NCBI GenBank assembly: GCA_021771715.1
Contig: JAETOO010000005.1
Location: 124,001 to 188,000, forward strand
Origin: Oscillospiraceae bacterium
GTDB taxonomy: Bacteria; Bacillota; Clostridia; Lachnospirales; Lachnospiraceae
Direction: 5' to 3'
DNA length: 64,000 bases
The notes under the pieces are model-generated. The model was not told where the DNA came from. It made no database searches and saw only the letters and a list, made by a program, of their open reading frames with translations. The translations under genes and the position numbers were made by a program. Shown piece by piece: positions 60,189 to 64,000 of this stretch (the stretch's first letter is position 1; each line of letters begins with the position of its first letter).

Positions 60189-60563
60189 TTATTTTGGGGT
60201 TGTGTCAAGTTTTTTCAGGGTGCCTTTTTCAATATATCGTTCCGCGTTACAAGTGCTGAGTAAATGCAGTGTCTTTGCAAAACATTTGCCGCTGGAAGTG
60301 ACTTTTGCTGCTACGCGTATGTATTCGCCCTGAATTTCGTACAATTTCACGAAAAGGATAGAGGCATCTTTGGGGTTAAGTCCGACATAGTCAGGTGAAT
60401 TGATAATCAGACCGATATCGGAAAGATATGTATCATATTCATATGGATGTCGGTTTTTAATATGCTCAATGTTAGTTTCGCCGATATAAACAGGGGTATT
60501 TGGTTTCATATCCAAATTTAAAAGGTCGATAATTGGTTTAGAAATATAGCCAACCGGTTCCAT
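60189..60563 (-). CDS. PBECR-type nuclease-like domain protein
   Basis: The 124-residue protein contains NIEHIKNRHPYEYDTYLSD, YVGLNPKDASILFVKLYEI and YIRVAAKVTSSGKCFAKTLHLLS, a pattern I recognise from the PBECR group (barnase-EndoU-colicin E5/D-RelE-like), often toxins or phage polyvalent-protein parts. Expected catalytic residues include His in IKNRHP and the late Lys/Thr. It is much more AT-rich than its neighbours, which suggests transfer. No antitoxin gene is obvious; the adjacent structured RNA is a candidate partner. ATG 60563 follows AGAGGT. Confidence 0.65.
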   Translation of the reverse strand: MEPVGYISKPIIDLLNLDMKPNTPVYIGETNIEHIKNRHPYEYDTYLSDIGLIINSPDYVGLNPKDASILFVKLYEIQGEYIRVAAKVTSSGKCFAKTLHLLSTCNAERYIEKGTLKKLDTTPK

Positions 60564-60745
60564 AGCAATACCTCTTTTAGGATTTTTATCATTCCGTGCA
60601 CATCGCTCTAAAAACGCCTGCTACCTTTTTGTTAGGATAACATATACATGAAAAATATTCAACAAAAACAGAATAGTTTTCTTTTTATATATAAGCATTG
60701 AACCTAATTTAAGAATCGCTTAATAATTCAATTTCTTTTGTTTTC

Positions 60746-60774
60746 TTGTTTTCCTGCCCCGTGGGTGCTATAAT
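60746..60774 (+). promoter_or_regulatory. Promoter of the DUF1002 gene
   Basis: TTGTTT (60746) and TATAAT (60769) are 17 bp apart, with a leader of about 105 nt. The remainder of 60564-60882 is an AT-rich stretch without genes, matching the AT-rich PBECR gene. Confidence 0.7.
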
Positions 60775-60882
60775 GAGTTGACTAAACAGCCGGGCTGTGA
60801 CATAGCGGATTGATATGGGCGATCTGAGTATGGAACGGTGTGGCATCTATGAGAACTATACAGATGAAAGAGAGGATATCGT

Positions 60883-62793
60883 ATGAAAAGAAACATGCTT
60901 GCTTTGGCGATGAGCGCGCTGATGCTCGCGTCGGCGGTTCCGGGCGTTCCGGTATCTGCGGACGGACAGAAGGTCGTGACGCTCGGCGCAGATCTTTCTG
61001 AGGAGCAGAAAAATGCAATTCTCCGCTACTTTGGTGTGGCGGGACAGAGCATTCAGACGCTGACGATCACGAACCAGGATGAGCGGAACCACCTTGGCTC
61101 CTATGTGCCGCTGGAGCAGATCGGCACGCGGACTTACAGCTGTGCGCTGGTGTGCCCGACGACCTCGGGCGGCATCCAGGTGAAGACGGCGAACCTGTCC
61201 TGGGTGACGAGCAACATGATTGCGACGACACTTTCTACCTCTGGCGTGGTGAACTGCGACGTGCTCGCGGCGTCTCCGTTCGAGGTGTCCGGGACCGGTG
61301 CGCTGACGGGCATCCTGATGGCGTATGAGTCGGCGAGCGGGGAGAAGCTCGACGAGACGAAGAAGGAGATCGCGACGCAGGAGATGATCGCGACGACGAC
61401 GATCGCCAACACGGTCGGACAGCAGCAGGCGACGGAGATCGTCAATGACACAAAGATGCAGGTCATCCAGGGCAACCAGGTGAATGAGATGACGTCGAAC
61501 GATATCGACATCATTGTCAACGAGGTGGCGGAGGAGAAACAGATCTCGCTCACCGATGAGGACCGGGAGCTGCTGACTTCCCTGCTGGAAGAGATCGCCG
61601 CCCAGGACTATGACTATGATGAGATGAAGGAGACGCTGGAGCGCGTCGAGGTCAACGTGAACAACACGATCGAGAACACGACGGTGATCCAGACCGGCGA
61701 GACAAGCGCGGCAGACCAGCAGAGCGAAGCAGCCCCGCAGACCGAGGCTGCACAGAATGAGACGCCGGAGACGCTTGCCCCGGACAGCATTCTGATGAAC
61801 ACAGACGAATCCGCGCTCGGTGATACGGCAACCTTTGACGCGACTGATACCTCGGCGCTCGACGAGACGGAGGCCCCGGCGCAGCAGGAGACGGCACCGC
61901 AGACGGACGCTGCGGGAGGCTTCGAGATTACCTCCTCGGACGAATACACGGATACACCGGAGACGACTGCGCCAAGCGAGACGCCGGCGGACGTACAGAG
62001 CGAGACGCCAGCGGACGGCAGTGCGGATGTGCAGAGTGAGACGCCTGCAGACGGCAGTGCGGACGTACAGAGTGAAACTCCGGCGGACGGCCAGCCGGTG
62101 ACGCTGAATCTGGAGATGATCCCGCTGGATGAGTTTGTGCTTGCACCGGTTACATCCGAGTCGACCGCGTATGAGGTATACCAGGCCGGAATGGATGAGC
62201 TGACGGTCAGCTTCGAGCGCGGGGACATCATCGCCGGCTCCGGAACTGTGTCCCTGTACAATGCGGCGGATTCCTCTCTGGTGGAGACGATCAACATGAG
62301 TGATCCGAAGAAGGTGTCCATCGTGCCGCTGGACGACGAGGAGCTGCTGGATCTTGGCTGGAGCAGCGGATACAAGGCGGTCATCTCGCTCACAGAGACG
62401 CTGAAGCAGGATACGACCTATTTTGTATCGCTCTCGCAGGATGCATTTGCCACGGCGGATGGGATCGGCACTTCCGAGGCGACGCCGGACAGCTACACAT
62501 GGATCTTCCAGACCGCCCCGTATGGGTTCCGCATCGTGAAGCCGGAGGACGGGTTTGCGGCAGGCGGCACTGCGGCGGGAGAAATTCTGATGGATGGCAC
62601 TGCGGCCGGCTATGCGTGCATTGAGAATGCGGATGCGTCGATGATCAGCTTTGACCAGACCGAGTTCTGGGCGAACGGAAGACTGAATGCGATGTTTGTA
62701 CAGCCGGGCGAGACGACCTTCCAGGTGTCCTTCTACGATATCATGGGCGGAACGCTGCTGTACACCGTTAACTATACGGTAGAAGTGCGATAG
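60883..62793 (+). CDS. Secreted DUF1002 protein with repeat-rich linker
   Basis: The 636-residue protein has a signal peptide (MKRNMLALAMSALMLASAVPGVPVSA), a DUF1002 domain (residues about 30-270: VVTLGADLSEEQKNAILRYFG, NVAxx, TGILMAYESASGEKLDE-type motifs), an acidic Ser/Thr/Glu/Pro-rich linker (about 275-410) with 12-residue repeats, and a C-terminal beta-rich domain (about 420-636) that looks like an Ig-like surface module. No LPXTG or membrane anchor is seen. Function unknown; likely cell-surface or secreted. Confidence 0.82.
   Translation: MKRNMLALAMSALMLASAVPGVPVSADGQKVVTLGADLSEEQKNAILRYFGVAGQSIQTLTITNQDERNHLGSYVPLEQIGTRTYSCALVCPTTSGGIQVKTANLSWVTSNMIATTLSTSGVVNCDVLAASPFEVSGTGALTGILMAYESASGEKLDETKKEIATQEMIATTTIANTVGQQQATEIVNDTKMQVIQGNQVNEMTSNDIDIIVNEVAEEKQISLTDEDRELLTSLLEEIAAQDYDYDEMKETLERVEVNVNNTIENTTVIQTGETSAADQQSEAAPQTEAAQNETPETLAPDSILMNTDESALGDTATFDATDTSALDETEAPAQQETAPQTDAAGGFEITSSDEYTDTPETTAPSETPADVQSETPADGSADVQSETPADGSADVQSETPADGQPVTLNLEMIPLDEFVLAPVTSESTAYEVYQAGMDELTVSFERGDIIAGSGTVSLYNAADSSLVETINMSDPKKVSIVPLDDEELLDLGWSSGYKAVISLTETLKQDTTYFVSLSQDAFATADGIGTSEATPDSYTWIFQTAPYGFRIVKPEDGFAAGGTAAGEILMDGTAAGYACIENADASMISFDQTEFWANGRLNAMFVQPGETTFQVSFYDIMGGTLLYTVNYTVEVR
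61990..62097. repeat. In-frame 36-bp tandem repeat in the DUF1002 gene
   Basis: Three 36-bp units encode the 12-residue repeat DVQSETPADGSA with near-identical DNA. The linker probably varies in length between strains. Confidence 0.88.
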
Positions 62794-62804
62794 ACGATTG
62801 AATG

Positions 62805-62854
62805 AAAAACCGGATTGCTCCAGGTCAGAAGGGCTTGGGCAATCCGGTTTTTTT
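62805..62854. terminator. Terminator after the DUF1002 gene
   Basis: AAAAACCGGATTGC and GCAATCCGGTTTTT form a 14-bp stem with a run of seven T. The A-run on the left arm lets it serve the opposite strand too (HicB-like gene). Confidence 0.9.
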
Positions 62855-62863
62855 ATGAGGATA

Positions 62864-62888
62864 GTTTACGTAATATAATTATGTGAAG
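62864..62888. promoter_or_regulatory. 25-bp palindromic site, second copy
   Basis: GTTTACGTAATATAATTA then TGTGAAG matches the site at 59181 at 20 of 25 positions and lies in the same setting, between convergent genes. Confidence 0.45.
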
Positions 62889-62899
62889 CAAAGGAACGC

Positions 62900-63178
62900 T
62901 TACTCGTCCCAGCCGTCGGTGAGACGCATGATGGCTGAGATATTGCGGACAAATTCGTTTTCCCTCAGCGAAAGATCCTCGGCGTGGGAGATGGGAGGGA
63001 GGTTCCCCTCAAACTCCGTCAGCTCGACGTAGAGCCAGTCATACATCGCATGGTAGGCATTTTCAAGGCACTCATTTAAATCGTCTCCCTCGGCCTCACA
63101 GGAGGCGAGATCGGGGAAGACGGCCTTGAAGGTACCGGTTTCCGTCTGATGGATCACCGCAGGATATGCAAACGTCAT
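62900..63178 (-). CDS. HicB-like antitoxin-family protein (orphan)
   Basis: The 92-residue protein has the HicB partial RNase H-like fold: MTFAYPAVIHQTETGTFKAVFPDLASCEAEGDDLNECLENAYHAMYDWL. The C-terminus LRENEFVRNISAIMRLTDGWDE is not a clear DNA-binding domain. No hicA gene is next to it (upstream is aspS), so it is a solitary HicB-like protein. ATG 63178 is preceded by AAAGGAG on the minus strand. Confidence 0.82.
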   Translation of the reverse strand: MTFAYPAVIHQTETGTFKAVFPDLASCEAEGDDLNECLENAYHAMYDWLYVELTEFEGNLPPISHAEDLSLRENEFVRNISAIMRLTDGWDE

Positions 63179-63220
63179 AAAATTCTCCTTTCTGCGGCAG
63201 TGCCGTCTGTCTGGAAGCTG

Positions 63221-64000
63221 TCAGTTTTCTTCCTCTTTGAGATCCAGCTTGATATGGACGTCTGAGAGCTGCTTCGGGTCCACAGCGGACGGCGCGCCCA
63301 TCATGACATCCTGTGCCGTCTTGTTCATCGGGAACGGGATGATCTCGCGGATGCTGTCCTCACCGGCGAGCAGCATGACCATGCGGTCGACGCCCGGCGC
63401 GATTCCGGCATGCGGCGGAGCGCCGTAGCAGAACGCGTTGTACATAGCCGGGAATTTTGCCTTTACATCGTTTTCACCGAGCCCGACGAGCTCGAACGCC
63501 TTGACCATGATCTCCGGGTCATGGTTCCGGACCGCGCCGGAGGAGAGCTCTACGCCGTTGCAGACCAGGTCATACTGGTAGGCGTTGATGTCGAGCGGGT
63601 TCTGGTTCATCAGGGCATCCAATCCGCCCTGCGGCATCGAGAACGGATTGTGGCAGAACTCGAGCTCGCCGGATTCCTCGCCGATCTCGTACATCGGGAA
63701 GTCGACAATCCAGCAGAACTCGTAGCAGTCTGTCCGCATGTGTCCTTCGGCTGCAGCGCCGAGGTATTTGCGGAGGACGCCGGAGGTCTTCTGGGCCGCC
63801 TGCTTCTTGCCGGCGCACACGCCGATGAAGTCGCCCGGCTTGAGGCCAAGCGCTTCCTTGACAGCCTCGGAGCGCTCCTGGAGGAACTTCGCGATGCCGC
63901 CGGTGAGCGTGCCATTCTCGTCGACCTTGAACCAGTAGCACTTGTTGCCTGCCTGCACCTCGATATCCGCCATCATCTTGTCGATGGCCTTTCTGGTGCC
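63221..64000 (-). CDS. aspS: Aspartyl-tRNA synthetase, C-terminal part
   Basis: About 259 C-terminal residues are visible; the gene runs off the right edge. It is a class II synthetase of the bacterial type: the GAD insertion domain end (KFLQERSEAVKEALGLKPGDFIGVCAGKK), motif region FCWIVDFPMYE, FCHNPFSMPQ, YDLVCNGVELSSGAVRNHDPEIM and motif 3 GAPPHAGIAPGVDRMVMLLAGEDSIREIIPFP. It charges tRNA-Asp (or also tRNA-Asn). The 3' end is 42 bp before the HicB-like gene on the same strand. Confidence 0.95.
   Translation of the reverse strand, partial: GTRKAIDKMMADIEVQAGNKCYWFKVDENGTLTGGIAKFLQERSEAVKEALGLKPGDFIGVCAGKKQAAQKTSGVLRKYLGAAAEGHMRTDCYEFCWIVDFPMYEIGEESGELEFCHNPFSMPQGGLDALMNQNPLDINAYQYDLVCNGVELSSGAVRNHDPEIMVKAFELVGLGENDVKAKFPAMYNAFCYGAPPHAGIAPGVDRMVMLLAGEDSIREIIPFPMNKTAQDVMMGAPSAVDPKQLSDVHIKLDLKEEEN

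Noticed and set aside
60088-60333. Small plus-strand frame across the structured RNA region
   Set aside because: It runs antisense into the PBECR gene, lacks a ribosome binding site and covers the strong hairpin.

Overview
The window is a contiguous 64 kb piece of a high-GC Bacillota chromosome, most likely Lachnospiraceae (Clostridia). This is judged from gene content and order: mreBCD-PBP2-minCDE-rodA, sepF-ylmH, L21-Prp-L27-Obg, a class I two-subunit fumarase, a DUF1002 surface protein, and strong AGGAGG-type ribosome binding sites throughout. Most genes are housekeeping and tightly packed. No tRNA, rRNA, prophage, transposase gene or CRISPR array was seen.

Layout: 1-6 kb holds the end of a DUF4317-type gene, a UvrD/PcrA-like helicase and an FAD-dependent oxidoreductase swollen by internal repeats. 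6-17 kb is a cell-shape and division cluster (radC, mreB, mreC, mreD, PBP2, minC, minD, minE, rodA, then mgsA and a D,D-carboxypeptidase). 17-26 kb has a P-loop protein, a DUF378 protein, a HlyD-like adaptor, yggS, sepF, ylmH, aroB, lspA, an RluA-type synthase, a TtcA-type tRNA thiolase and dtd. 26-33 kb has an HNH protein, a metal-efflux operon (HMA protein, P-type ATPase, ArsR/SmtB repressor) behind a clear operator, a Gx transporter and a GH42 beta-galactosidase. 33-39 kb is a five-gene peptide/nickel-type ABC importer placed behind a cobalamin riboswitch and terminator. 39-43 kb has a GPH-type sugar transporter with its TetR regulator, and fumarase. 43-47 kb is an iron island (DUF2325, two FeoA, FeoB, a 44-residue Cys-rich FeoB partner, a Fur-like regulator) with repeated TTAGNNNNNACTAA operators. 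47-53 kb has an ATP-grasp ligase, two esterases and an LTA-synthase-like membrane sulfatase. 53-59 kb is rplU-prp-rpmA-obg and yhbY-nadD-yqeK-rsfS. 59-64 kb has lexA, a PBECR-type nuclease-like gene next to a possible small RNA, a DUF1002 protein, an orphan HicB-like protein and the end of aspS.

The most unusual property is repeat biology. Tandem duplications begin inside the last codons of a gene and run past its stop codon at seven or more loci (DUF4317 gene, helicase, FAD oxidoreductase, aroB, HNH gene, esterase, lexA). In-frame tandem arrays have also inflated coding sequences (FAD oxidoreductase twice, the Fur-like protein, the DUF1002 protein). Two families of interspersed, strongly folded non-coding elements are each present twice: a 262-bp palindromic element at 5.8 and 26.9 kb, and a 166-216-bp element with inverted ends at 17.0 and 55.7 kb. 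Together these suggest a genome with an active process that makes local duplications at gene ends, and small non-autonomous mobile elements.
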